NCBI GenBank assembly: GCA_965153455.1
Contig: OZ234493.1
Span: forward strand, 32,230,213-32,294,212
Source: Sphagnum compactum
Taxonomy: Eukaryota > Bryophyta > Sphagnopsida > Sphagnales
Reading direction: 5' to 3'
DNA length: 64,000 nt
Below, piece by piece: positions 1-9,763 of the stretch; position 1 is the first letter of the stretch, and the number at the start of each line of letters is the position of its first letter. The notes below the pieces were generated by a model. The model was not told the DNA's origin. It did no database searches and saw nothing but the letters and a program-made list of their open reading frames with translations. A program made the translations under genes and the position numbers.

Positions 1-200
1 AGTCTAAGCGGTCGGTGACGTTGCAGAGAGAAAAAGACGAAAAACAGGATGAGCAGCGACCTGGAAAAGAAGAGCACTGGCTTCGCAGAGTACCAACTCC
101 ACCCATGATGCCACAATATGCATGCGGCCATACAATAGTATTATTTTTCACATTCCAGATTTAGGGTTTAGTAATGATTTTTTTTTTCCCCAGCTCACCC
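1..200. other. Window edge, nothing assigned
   Basis: No open reading frame of note and no recognisable RNA gene is visible here. The stretch ends in a T-rich run just before the repeat block that starts near 205. Confidence 0.4.
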
Positions 201-204
201 ATCA

Positions 205-264
205 AACTAAAATTGGGATTGCAAATAGGTAGGAAACTGAAATTGGGATTGCAAATAGGTAGGA
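205..264. repeat. 30-bp direct duplication
   Basis: AAATTGGGATTGCAAATAGG occurs at about 210 and again at about 240, giving two adjoining units with a 30-bp period. It lies at the left end of a block (205-560) that resembles the Harbinger-type element at 49640-50515 in reverse orientation. Confidence 0.85.
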
Positions 265-269
265 GGCTT

Positions 270-560
270 AGGTACCTACTAGGTAATAGCAACCCATCTC
301 GTCCAATCAAATCAGCGAGCCAATCAACAGCACGTGTTAGGCTTTGCTACTGTGCATTTTGCCAGCCTCGGCAAAGCATCTTGTGCGAATAAAAAAATGC
401 TGAGCCAAAACCATTTTGCTGAGCCAAACCAGCATGTTAACTGTTTGTTTTGCTGAGCCAAAACCCGCATGTTAACTATTTTGCTGAGCCAAACAAACCA
501 GCTTGTTAACTATTTTGCTGAGCCAAACCAGCATGTTTTGACTTACTTTCTTCATCCCAA
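270..560 (-). mobile_element. Decayed relative of the PIF/Harbinger-type MITE, reversed
   Basis: Five copies of a TTTGCTGAGCCAAA motif lie between about 398 and 530. The reverse complement, TTTGGCTCAGCA, is repeated at 49740-49980 inside the element at 49640-50515. Flanking words also correspond in reverse order (a TAATAGCAA word near 285, a CTTTCTTCATCC-like word near 548). Clear terminal inverted repeats were not found here, so boundaries are approximate and the copy is probably truncated or heavily decayed. Confidence 0.5.
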
Positions 561-834
561 GATTATTTGTTGTTCAGTGCTCTAACTCCATAATCAAAAT
601 TCCCCTGAATGCCATTTCTCAATGTTACAAATTACAATGCCCTTTACCCTAAGGTCAGTTTCGTCATTCAATAATCCTCAAAATAGTGAAACTAATTTTT
701 TGTGGAAAATATGAAGTTGACATGTTAAAAATCATGATATTTATGATTAGGTTACACCCTGAATAATAATTTCATTATTCATATGACAATATCATAGTAG
801 ATCATGGAAAAAATAATAATTTCACAATTAAAAA
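561..834. other. AT-rich spacer, nothing recognised
   Basis: AT-rich sequence without reading frames, RNA genes or clear repeats. Confidence 0.4.
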
Positions 835-1010
835 ACTAATCACAGTGGTTAGCTATGTACTAACCATCCAAATGTATCTCTCTACCTACATAGTAGTAGC
901 CACCAAGTGCCTAGTAACCCATTTACCTACATACATAGTGACAACTTACATTCCTACCTACTAACCTACAAGTGGATCCTACGTACCTAGGATAAGTATC
1001 CTCTTACATG
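835..1010 (+). repeat. Dispersed repeat family R1, copy 1
   Basis: The stretch beginning TAATCACAGTGGTTAGCTA and continuing through CTACCTACATAGTAG- and CCACCAAGTGC-like words recurs at 58530-58650 and, more diverged, at 47785-47900. All three copies are in the same orientation and rich in CTACCTAC. No coding capacity is visible. It may be one end of a non-autonomous element, but no terminal structure was found. Confidence 0.55.
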
Positions 1011-1424
1011 TATGGTAGTTTGCCAGTATGTAGTGTGAGGGGGAAGTAGGAGGGTTTACATGATAGGTAACTAAACTCAGTTGTGAATGAATGAATGAAT
1101 CACAACAGATTCATAACAGATTTCCAATGGATGGGACACTAGTGCTTGCTGGTGGATCACATAATCATCCCATTTCCAGGACCATTTCCTATTTGAACTT
1201 TTTGCTTTGTTAGGAAGGAATGGTGAGTTCTCTCTTTGAAGCCCTGAGCAAGCTCATGCAAAATCAAGTCATGTTCACATGCACCAAAATGCCATGTGCT
1301 TTGGGCAGACATTTACAAGAAGACTAGCCTAGTTGCTCCTTCCTACTCCTTTTGGCAGTTTTAGAAACAAACAGTCTGAAAATGGCAGGTCAGGTAATTT
1401 CCAGTGTTGAACTGGTATATATAT

Positions 1425-1740
1425 ACATAGGGTCAGAGACGGGTATCAATACTGGTATCAAGTGCCCCCAACTGTGTGGTATCACCTAAGTCTGGTACCA
1501 GTTTAATACCAGTACCAGCTGGTAGGGAATTGATGTAAATATCCATCTACATACCCGGAATATACCTGCCATATATCAGCCCAAAATCGGTATTGAACCT
1601 AATACCAGTACCCGGTGGGTATCAAACTCTTTTTAAACAGCCGATACCAGCACCAGACGGGTGTCAAAAAAACCTATCTAACTGTGCCAATACCGTTACC
1701 AGCACCAGCTGGTATCAAAAGAAGTTGATACCAGATCAAA
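1425..1740. repeat. GGTATCA/ACCAGCACCAG-rich repeat block
   Basis: The words GGTATCA, TGATACC, ACCAGTACC and ACCAGCACCAG recur about fifteen times in 300 bp on both strands, so the block is internally repetitive and partly self-complementary. It abuts the MITE at 1741. No function is apparent. 1011-1424 holds no recognised feature. Confidence 0.6.
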
Positions 1741-1948
1741 GGTGCATTCACACTTGGTGTTGTTAAGGACTCTAGTATTGAGTGCCCTAACACCAAGCTA
1801 GTCGTTTAGGACCGAAACCTATTTATCATGAAGATTTCATGTTAAGTTAACATTCACTTGATATTAAACAATCACCCATTTAACATTGGTTGCCACCATA
1901 AGATGTCACCTAGATTTTCACTTAACATTAGGTGTGAATGAATGCACC
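1741..1948 (+). mobile_element. MITE-like element, family M1, copy 1
   Basis: About 208 bp bounded by terminal inverted repeats: GGTGCATTCACACTTGGTGT on the left, and the complement of GGTGCATTCATTCACACC on the right. A second copy lies in opposite orientation at 47908-48099 and aligns over its whole length, including the words GCTAGTC, TTTAGGAC, ATCACCCATTTAACATTG and ACCTAGATTTTCA. It has no coding capacity. Target-site duplications are not clear, so the superfamily is unassigned. 1949-2213 holds nothing recognised. Confidence 0.75.
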
Positions 1949-2219
1949 TCAACACTGATCATTTCCAGCTGTGAAATGAACTTGTGTGCAGCATATTCAG
2001 TTACAATGTCCTATGAAGGGTGGGTGTAGAGTGTTTTGCTCATTGTGGATCAGAAGGGGCTAGAGTGAACCTAACAGCCACAAGCACCAGCTAGGTATGA
2101 CTCAGTTGTGGATGAACCCATACTGTGTTGACATGGGGCGGTATCCTCTCCAGTAGAATAGGTGCTCCAAGTGCAGAGGTAGATAAGCTAGAATGTGACT
2201 ATTGCTAAGTCAATGCATG

Positions 2220-2682
2220 TGTGAACGGTCGGTCTATTTCCTCCATTGCAAAGTTGAATGAAATCAACACAAGAAAAAAAATAGACTGGCTGGTAAGAAA
2301 GAAATAGTATATATGCAGATAGTCACAAGCGGTAGAAGAGGAGAAGTAAGAATTGCAAAGAACAATGCATAGTCACAAGAGGTAGAAGAGGAGAAGTAAG
2401 AATTGCAAAGCACAGTGGATTGTCCCTTCTATTTCCATAGTCTGGTTTAAATACATGTGGATCCTTACAAAACCCAAAAATGGTCATGTAAACTTAGGAC
2501 ATAATTCAGAGGTGGCGGTTGATTCCCTGATTTGCAGTAGATATTTTAGTATGTATCTCTGAGTTACTTATATTTCTAAAATTGCTTCTACAGTCAACTA
2601 GTTATCAAGAACCTTCTAAAGAGCTTCCAGAAGCTGTTTCTAGAAATTTCTAGAATGATTTGGTACTATCTGATTTCTAACA
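2220..2682 (-). repeat. 3' LTR of the copia element
   Basis: Aligns with 7443-7846 through shared words such as CTATTTCCTCCATTGCAAAG, GTGGCGGTTGATTCCCTGA and TAGAATGATTTGGTA. On the element strand it starts TGTTAGAAATCAG. It is longer than the other LTR, mainly because of a 50-bp tandem duplication (2321-2370 and 2371-2420) and a 7-bp insertion near 2227. Confidence 0.85.
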
Positions 2683-2707
2683 CTCCCACTTGGTATCAAA
2701 TCCCAAG

Positions 2708-3366
2708 TCATTGGAGACGTATCCTTTCCATGCATTGATAATGCTTTGATCTAGGGATCACTTTCGTCAACAAATCAACATTTATCTCATTAGTGTTGTA
2801 ATATTTAAATGTGACTACATTTATCCTAACCAATTCTCTAACATAATGGTGGCATATGTCAATATGTTTCAACCTCCAATTCTCTAACATAATGGTGGCG
2901 TATGTCAATATGTTTCAACCTACTATGACGGACCAGATTCTTCATGAGGGAAATACTTCCCTAGTTGTTTGTAAGAATTTGCTTTGGCTCCTTATGATGA
3001 AAACCAAGTTCAGCAAGGAATGTCCTCAGCCACATAGCTCCCTTGTAGCTTGAAAAGTTGACATGTATTCTACTTCTATGGTTGAAAGCACCACCATTGT
3101 TTGTCTTTATTAGACCAATTAACAGCTCCTTTAGCTAGTAAAAACACAAAACTGTTGTTGACCTTTTGCTATCAATGTCTCCTCCCCAATCCACATCACA
3201 TGAACTAGTGACAACTACATCACACTATGGTTTGCTAGACGCTATGTATTGAAGCCACAAGTCTTTTGTGCCCTATAAGTATTTAAATATTCTTTTCACC
3301 GCTTTCCAATGACCCAATCTTGGTGATTCAACAAACTTACTTATTATTCCAACTACAATAGCAATG
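2708..3366 (-). pseudogene. Copia RNase H region, broken
   Basis: The minus strand at 2908-2708 reads like the copia RNase H end: KHIDICHHYVRELV, then NTNEINVDLLTKVIPRSKH, matching the usual KHIDIRYHFIRE...ADIFTKPLPR pattern. The stretch up to the reverse transcriptase is crossed by stops. A 48-bp internal tandem duplication lies at about 2830-2925 (two copies of an ATAATGGTGGC-TATGTCAATATG unit). Confidence 0.8.
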
Positions 3367-4400
3367 TCAAGCCGAAATAACGATCATAGCATACATTAGG
3401 CAACCTATTATTTCTCTATAAGGCACTCCTTCCATCTCTTTTGACTCTTTTGCTATCATTGGTTCCATAGACTTACAAAATCTAGAACTAATGTCAAGAG
3501 GTGTGCTTATGGGTCTACATTTTTCCGTACCAAAAAATTTGAATTTATTTTCTATATAATTTCTTTGACATAGTTGATAGTTTTTGTTGTTCTCTTGCGA
3601 ATAACTTGTATCCCAAGACAAAATTCTATCTATCCAAGGTCTATCATTTCAAACTCATTGTTCAAAAAAGTTTTAACATTAGTAATAGAATTTATACTCT
3701 CACTCAAAATGAGTAAATCATCAACATACAATGGTAGAAATACTTGTATAGTTCTCTTATCTCTAAGGACATACACACTTTGGTTTGATGTGCACCTTTT
3801 AAAGCTGATTTTTCGTACATAAGAATTGATTTTTGTGTTCCACACATGTTGGACCTATTTCAAGCCGTATATGGATTTCTTAAATTTGCACACCAAATTC
3901 GTTTTATGAGCAACTTCATATCCCTCCGGTTGCCTCATGTACACATTTTCAATGAGTTCTCCATTTAGGAAAGCACTTTTCACATCCATATGATGGATTT
4001 CAAAATTGGAGATTGCTACAAGGGCAAACAAGGTTTTGATAAATGTGAATTTAGCAACCAGAACAAATGTTTCAAAAAAATCAACTCTTTTGGTCTACGC
4101 AAAACCTTTTATTACCAAACAAGCCTTGTATCTATTTATGTCGTTGTTCGCATTTTTTTAAAATTCTAAAGACCCATTTACTTCCTATGGCTTTTTTTCC
4201 TTTTGGAAGTTTCGTTAAAAGCCAAATTTTGGTCTTCAACAATGCATTGTATTCATCATTTGTGACTTCTTTCCAGATTGATTTGTCTTCTCTTCCCAAG
4301 GCTTCAAAAATTGTCATCGATTTGTCTATTGTTGCGACGCATGCAAAATCTAGGAATCTTGAAGGCGATCCTTTTACAAGTCAAGAATATCTCCTAGTTT
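3367..4400 (-). pseudogene. Copia reverse transcriptase, broken
   Basis: Minus-strand pieces give a copia RT in order. The N-terminal part lies at 4317-4132, with WLLTKLPKGKKAIGSKWVF. A middle part near 4000-3850 reads like MDVKSAFLNGE and IYGLK. The catalytic YVDDLLIL motif lies in the open stretch 3845-3630. PYREIIGCLMYAM at about 3420-3380 marks the connection to RNase H. Stops and frameshifts separate the pieces. Confidence 0.88.
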
Positions 4401-4558
4401 GAGTTGTTGGTTCCTTAGTACCTCGCTCCACTTGTTGGTTATGCATATAGGTTGAACCTATGCCTCCAATGATGAAACATCATCGAAATTTGTTTCCAAA
4501 TATTGGTAAATCAACTCCAATAATTTCCCTTTTTGACCAATTTTGAACTCCCTCATCA

Positions 4559-5000
4559 GAGTTGATTTACCAATATTTGGAGACAATGTTGATGACATTT
4601 CGTCATTGGAAGCACAGGTTCAACCTATGCATAACTAGCAAGTGGAGTGAGGTACTAAAGAACCAATAATTCAAACTAAAATATATTCTCAACTTGTAAA
4701 AATAGCACCTTCAAGACTCCTAGATTTTGCATGCATCAGAACAATAGACAAACCAATCATAGTTTTTGAAGCCTTGGGAAAAGAAGATGGATCATTTTGG
4801 AAAAAAGCTGCACATGATGAATATAATTCAAAATTGAAGAATGAAATTTGGCTTTTAACAAAACTTCCAAAAGGAAAAAAGGTCATAGGAAGTAAATGGG
4901 TTTTTAAAATCAAATGAAAAGCTAGTAATGACATAGATAGATACAAGGCACGTTTGGTAGCAAAAGGTTTTACTAAAAAAAGGGAGACCATCCTGGTAAA
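4559..5000 (+). pseudogene. Inverted second copia RT fragment
   Basis: On the plus strand this reads the same linker and RT N-terminus that the host element carries on the minus strand: VDLPIFG, then FEALGKEDGSFW, WLLTKLPKGKK and RYKARLVAKGF. It faces the homologous host segment (about 4130-4517) across a spacer of roughly 41 bp, so the two form a long imperfect hairpin near 4538. The encoded peptides differ at many positions, so this looks like a piece of a related element inserted or rearranged in reverse, not a recent fold-back. An in-frame stop lies near 4915. Confidence 0.8.
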
Positions 5001-5285
5001 TCATTTGGATGATGGAGTTCATGGACAAGGCTTTTAGTGTGGTCAAACAGCTCATACAAGTTGTGATCCAAAATAAATTTAGTTGCTGCATCAACCTATC
5101 TCCCACTACTCCCAAAATGCTCAATTGTTGGGTTGAACCATCTCCCATTGCTTTTAGAATGTTGGTATGTTTTAAAAGGTCTCCCATTGCCAGTGGAGTC
5201 TTCCCATGCACATGGTTAGAAGATGTTACAATTTTGTTGAAGATCATGTCGTGACTTAAAATCAACTTTCCTATAGCGATGTTGA

Positions 5286-6780
5286 TTAATTTGTACACTT
5301 TGGAATATGCACTATAACCCACAAAATACATTTGGTACTTTTGGGCTCAAATTTTGATTTGTGTGTTATTTCTGATTTGAGTGCATACACAAGGCAACCA
5401 AAGACATTGAAATATTTCATTGTTGCTTTCTTCCACTCCATAACTCTTCTGGCATCACATTCATTACCGCCTTGTAAGGACATTCAGCACAAAGGTGAAC
5501 TGTTGTGTTCATTGCCTTTGCTCAATATTTCATCTGCACCCATCTGTGATGGAACATGCATTGAGTTGCTTCAACAACAATTTGATTGAACCTTTCTACC
5601 ACATCATTCTGTTGCGAGGTGTATGGAGTTGAAAACTAATGTTGGATCCCATTATCTATGAGAAAAGATGTGAAAGTTTTTATGTGAATTCACCACCATT
5701 ATCACTTCTCAAAACTTTTATCTTATTCTTGATTTTAGTTTTTACAAACGGTTTGAACTCAAACTTTTTTAAACATTCTCTTTTATTCTTCAAGAAATAG
5801 TAAAATATTTTTCTAAAAAAATCATCAATGAATGTTTAAAAGCAATTAACCCCACCAAAAGATGGTATCTTGGTTGGTCCCCATACATCAAAGTGCACCA
5901 ATCCTAATAGTTTGCTAACCCTTGAAGCTCCCGAGGTTGGAAAAGGTTCTCTATGTTGTTTACCAAACACAAAACCTTCACAAAAATTCAAGTTCTCTTG
6001 GGATTTGAGAATAAGCCCTTCCACCAAAAAAAATTGCGAACGTAACTTCAAGTCTTCAACTCCTAGACGTCCAAATCATTGGTGCCATAAATCAATGTTA
6101 CCACCTCCATGGGCCTCTGTTACTTGGGCATTTTCCACTTCATGCATGTGGAAGGCTGCAACTTGAGCGACTTCCATGTAAGTCCATTTTGGAGTGACTA
6201 CAATTGGGCCATTGATGTCACTAACACTCTTCCCTCCAAGTAACTTTATGCTACAATTTAGTTTGTAAAGGCAATTTTCACACAAACCAACCCCGACCAC
6301 CTTCAAATCCTTTTTGATGACACAAAAAATCTTGTCAAACTCAAAAACATTGTTTAACGAAGTTTCTTTACTCACTGAAAAAAAAAATTCGCTATCTTAA
6401 GAATGTACAAGACATTCATGAAAACATTATGAAGTTTTTTGTCTCCCACTATCATGGTGACCTCAATGTCTCCCATGCCAACTGCTAATAACGTCGTGTC
6501 AACTCCCAAGTAAATTTACATGGGTGGAATCTTAGTGTATATTTTGAACCAATCCCTTTTATGGGATAGGTGGATAGAAGTTCCAAATTCAATGTACCAA
6601 GTGTCATTATCCAAAATGTTTGACAAAGATGACATGGATGTTTGACCATTGCTCGATACATTGTCCATGCTCACATTGTCTATAATAATATTAATTTAGT
6701 TTCTTTTGCCTTCCTATTTCTCACCTCAGCTTTCCATTTTTTACATTATCAAGCCCAACGACTGCAACTGGCACAATAGT
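5286..6780 (-). pseudogene. Copia protease and integrase region, broken
   Basis: The minus strand shows a decayed protease segment near 6600-6530, where the usual DSG is degraded to EFG. The GAG-pre-integrase signature LWHQ.FGRLG follows near 6085-6050. The integrase core is visible as LVHFDVWGP near 5890, IDDFFRK near 5825, LRSDNGGEF near 5715 and ERFNQ near 5595. The post-integrase stretch FGCLVYALK...GYSAYSK lies near 5420-5290. Stops and frameshifts are frequent. 5001-5285 carries the poorly conserved linker. Confidence 0.85.
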
Positions 6781-6811
6781 TACAAACATCATTGCTTTTG
6801 TTTCATCCCTT

Positions 6812-7440
6812 CTAGCCCACCTTAGGTGTCAGGGTTAGTGCTATCTCTCCACCAACTTGTGAAATCTCAATTTTTTCTTTCCTTATGAGCTCTTCGTTAA
6901 AAAGCTTAATGCTCACATCCTGCCACTTCCAATCCCCAACTTTGGATGATTCCAAGGAAGTAATCAAGGTTTGGTAACTGTTTGATAGACTCATCAACAT
7001 AACCATCACCTTGACCTCTTTCAAAATGGCAGCTTCAATGGTGTCTAGTTCATAGGCCATTGCACCAAGCTTGTTTTAAGTGTTGCTCCATCGTCTCGAG
7101 TGGTTCCATTCGAGACATGAAAAATTTGCAAATGAGGAAAATCTTGTTTGCAAGCCCCTTGTCAACATGTTGTTTTTGAAAAGCTTCCCAAATCCCCTTA
7201 GTAGTTGTCTCTTTCCTGACACTCATGAGCTGGATATCAAAAAGACCCTAAATAAAGAAGTTTAGAACTTGTTTTCATAAGCAAGAAGTTCAACAACATG
7301 ATTTGTTTCTAGCTTCACTTCTTCTCCACTAACCAACCCCTAAAGTTCTTTGGCTTTGAGCAATGCCTCTACTTTGAATTTCCACAACATGAAATTCTTT
7401 CCCTCAAACTTCTCAATGACCCCGTACTATGGGTCCATAT
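6812..7440 (-). pseudogene. Copia gag remnant
   Basis: Directly inside the 5' LTR the minus strand reads FEGKNFMLWKFKVEALLKAKE, the usual start of plant copia Gag. A stretch at 7060-6812 resembles the UBN2/gag-polypeptide domain (LMSLSNSYQTLITSLES). Several stops interrupt it. The zinc knuckle expected near 6780 is unrecognisable. A canonical initiator-Met primer-binding site was not found beside the LTR. Confidence 0.8.
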
Positions 7441-7442
7441 CC

Positions 7443-7846
7443 TATGAACTATTTCCTCCATTGCAAAGTTGAATGAAATCTATAGAAGAAGAAAATATAC
7501 TAACTGGCGAGAAACAATATACGTAGATAGTCACAAGAAGTAGAAGAGGAAAAGTAAGAATTGCAAAAAATAGTGGATTGTCCGTTCTATTTCCATAGGC
7601 TGGTTTAAATACAAATATGTGGATCCATTAGAAACCAAAAAATGGTCACATAAACTTATGACATAACTCAGCAGTGGCGGTTGATTCCCTGATTTGCAAT
7701 AGATAGATTAATTCCCTGATTAATCTATAACTCTAAGTTACTTATATATCTAGAATTGCTTTTAAAATTAACTAATTATTAAAAAAAATCTAAAGAACTT
7801 CTAGAAATTTATAGAATGATTTGGTACCATCTAATCTCTAATAACA
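7443..7846 (-). repeat. 5' LTR of the copia element
   Basis: About 404 bp aligning with 2220-2682. It lacks the 50-bp internal duplication of the other LTR. On the element strand it begins TGTTATTAGAGATTAG. It is followed outside by TGCAT, the probable target duplication. Confidence 0.85.
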
Positions 7847-7859
7847 TGCATATCATCAC

Positions 7860-8060
7860 AAATTTGCTCCCTTCATATATATATATTTTTTAAATATTTA
7901 ACAATGTGCTCAAGATTAAGTGTTAAAAAAATCATTGAGATGATGTTATGATAGCATTATAACATATTGTGATGATTGATCATTGTATTGCCATGCCATT
8001 ACAACATCATATCAATGATTTATTAACATTTCATTGGCATTTAACTTTGTGTTAGATTTT
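7860..8060 (+). repeat. Dispersed repeat family R2, copy 1
   Basis: Shares an ordered set of words with 27470-27690: AATGTGYTCAAGATTAAGTG, TGATATGATGTTRTGAT, ATATTGTGATGATTGAT and AACATTTYATTRRCATTTAA. It is non-coding, AT-rich and in the same orientation as the other copy. Ends are not defined. Confidence 0.55.
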
Positions 8061-9763
8061 AGTTTCAGCCCAATGGTTTTTTTTCCATTTTGTAATTTTT
8101 CAATCATTATAAAATGATGTATATTTATGTATAATATCATGATACCTTGGCCATTTCATCACATGTTTGTCAAATAATTAATATATTTTGAGAAGTTAAT
8201 TTCATCAAATATTTATCAAGTATGCAATTCCCACCCATTTCAACATTTTTGAAAATATTGTAATTATTGTCGAAGAGCACTAGACATTTGGAGCATTGGT
8301 TGCATGAGGGATGATAAGATACATCCTTCAAAAAAAAATTGCTTTCAAACATTCACACCATTCTGCTTTCGATAACTTTCTTGGCCAAACCCATGTTTAG
8401 AGTCAATAAGCCATTGTTGATCTCAAAACAAACTATGCGTGTGATGTGGCAAAATATTCCATAGCTTGTCAGAGAATATTTTGCCATGTCATTAAATAAT
8501 TTTCATGTGGCAAACGAATATACTAAAAATATTCCATGACCTGGCATAAAATATTCTCTAAGATTCCTTATTCATATTTTTTATTCATCTGAGCAGGTTT
8601 CCTTACTCATGCTTGCTCGCTCACTTGCTAGTGTCATTGCAAATTCACATACTAGTTGGTTCATTTATTAGCATTCCAATGCTAGCCAATAATCCGCAAC
8701 AAATGTTTGATTGCATCAAATGGAATGATTGAGTAAGAATGATTTGATGATGTTGGTTTATAAGAGTGAAGTAGTTGTTGGAAAGAATTTCTAGCCATGT
8801 TTAATTACCAATTCTGCCCTGGCCATGGCTTAATAACATAATGACTTACATGGTGATCCAAGTGGCTTTTATTTTGAAGGTAGCAATTGCCATGGTTAAG
8901 GCAGAAATGTTGGAAGCTATCTGTTGATCCCCAACTTTTCATGCAACCTACTAGTGGTCATTGAGTTCAATTGACCTTAGGCCTTCAAGTCACAATTTCC
9001 AACTACTGCATGAAGGATTATATGTAGCCCAATGATCATTAAGATGATCAATTCACCTTAAATAGGCTTTTAAATGGGATCTAGCTACTAGAAGGTTTAT
9101 ATTCATGTGATTCATTTACTTCCAAGATTATGCAAATTGCTTATTGGAACGATTAACCAAATTGTTCATAATGTTTACATATGTTAATGTGCATTACATT
9201 ATCTAACCATGTTGATTGTGTGTAAAGTACACAGTCAAGTGTATTGCATGTTTCATTACATAGTAGCTTAAATGGTAATATGGGTGGCTTCAATTTTGAA
9301 GGTATTGTGCCAATTGCCAAGGCCAGGGCTGAAATTTCAAATCTTGTTGATCCCTAATTATTATATGAAACTAAAGAGCATGAAGCGACTAAGCAAGGTT
9401 TGACAAGCTATGAGTGCCCATGTAAATGTTGCCATGGTGCAAAACAACATAACTAACACATAATCAAAAAACATTTGCGACAATATGGGCATGATCCATA
9501 TTTCCAATGGCCAATGGTCATAAGTACACTTGTACTTTAAAACATAATTCAAAACAATAAAACATTGGCAATGTTATTAGGTTAATAAGCCATAATGTGT
9601 GAGGTAGCAATTATGAAAATTTGTTTGAAAAGTTGGGTGAAAAATAACATTAAACTTGTTTGATATAATGATTTTCAGCATCCAAAAGTTTTTTCTGGTC
9701 AATTTTGCAATATACAACCAAAGTGGTGATGATCAACAATAAGGAACTAAGCCAAAAAACTAC
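8061..9763. other. AT-rich spacer, nothing recognised
   Basis: Only short open frames occur and none resembles a known family. A GAATATTTTGCCAYG-like word recurs in the 8445-8580 region. An AGTGGCTT-flanked segment near 8845-8930 is similar to one near 9275-9345 (TTGAAGGTA, CAATTGCCA, GTTGATCCC), suggesting an old duplication. Confidence 0.4.

Larger units (their letters stand above)
2220..7846 (-). mobile_element. Ty1/copia LTR retrotransposon, dead
   Basis: A roughly 5.6-kb element read on the minus strand. It has two LTRs (2220-2682 and 7443-7846), a short purine-rich tract beside the 3' LTR, and remnants in copia order: gag, protease, integrase, reverse transcriptase, RNase H. Having integrase before reverse transcriptase assigns it to Ty1/copia. 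All domains are broken by stops and frameshifts. TGCAT occurs just outside both ends (2214-2218 and 7847-7851) as a probable 5-bp target duplication, with a one-base ambiguity on the left. The LTRs differ by substitutions and two insertions, so the insertion is old. A second copia fragment lies inverted inside it at about 4559-5000. Confidence 0.9.

Noticed and set aside
4855-5331. 158-codon minus-strand open frame
   Set aside because: It runs through post-integrase linker and then the antisense of the inverted RT fragment, so it is a chance fusion of broken copia pieces.
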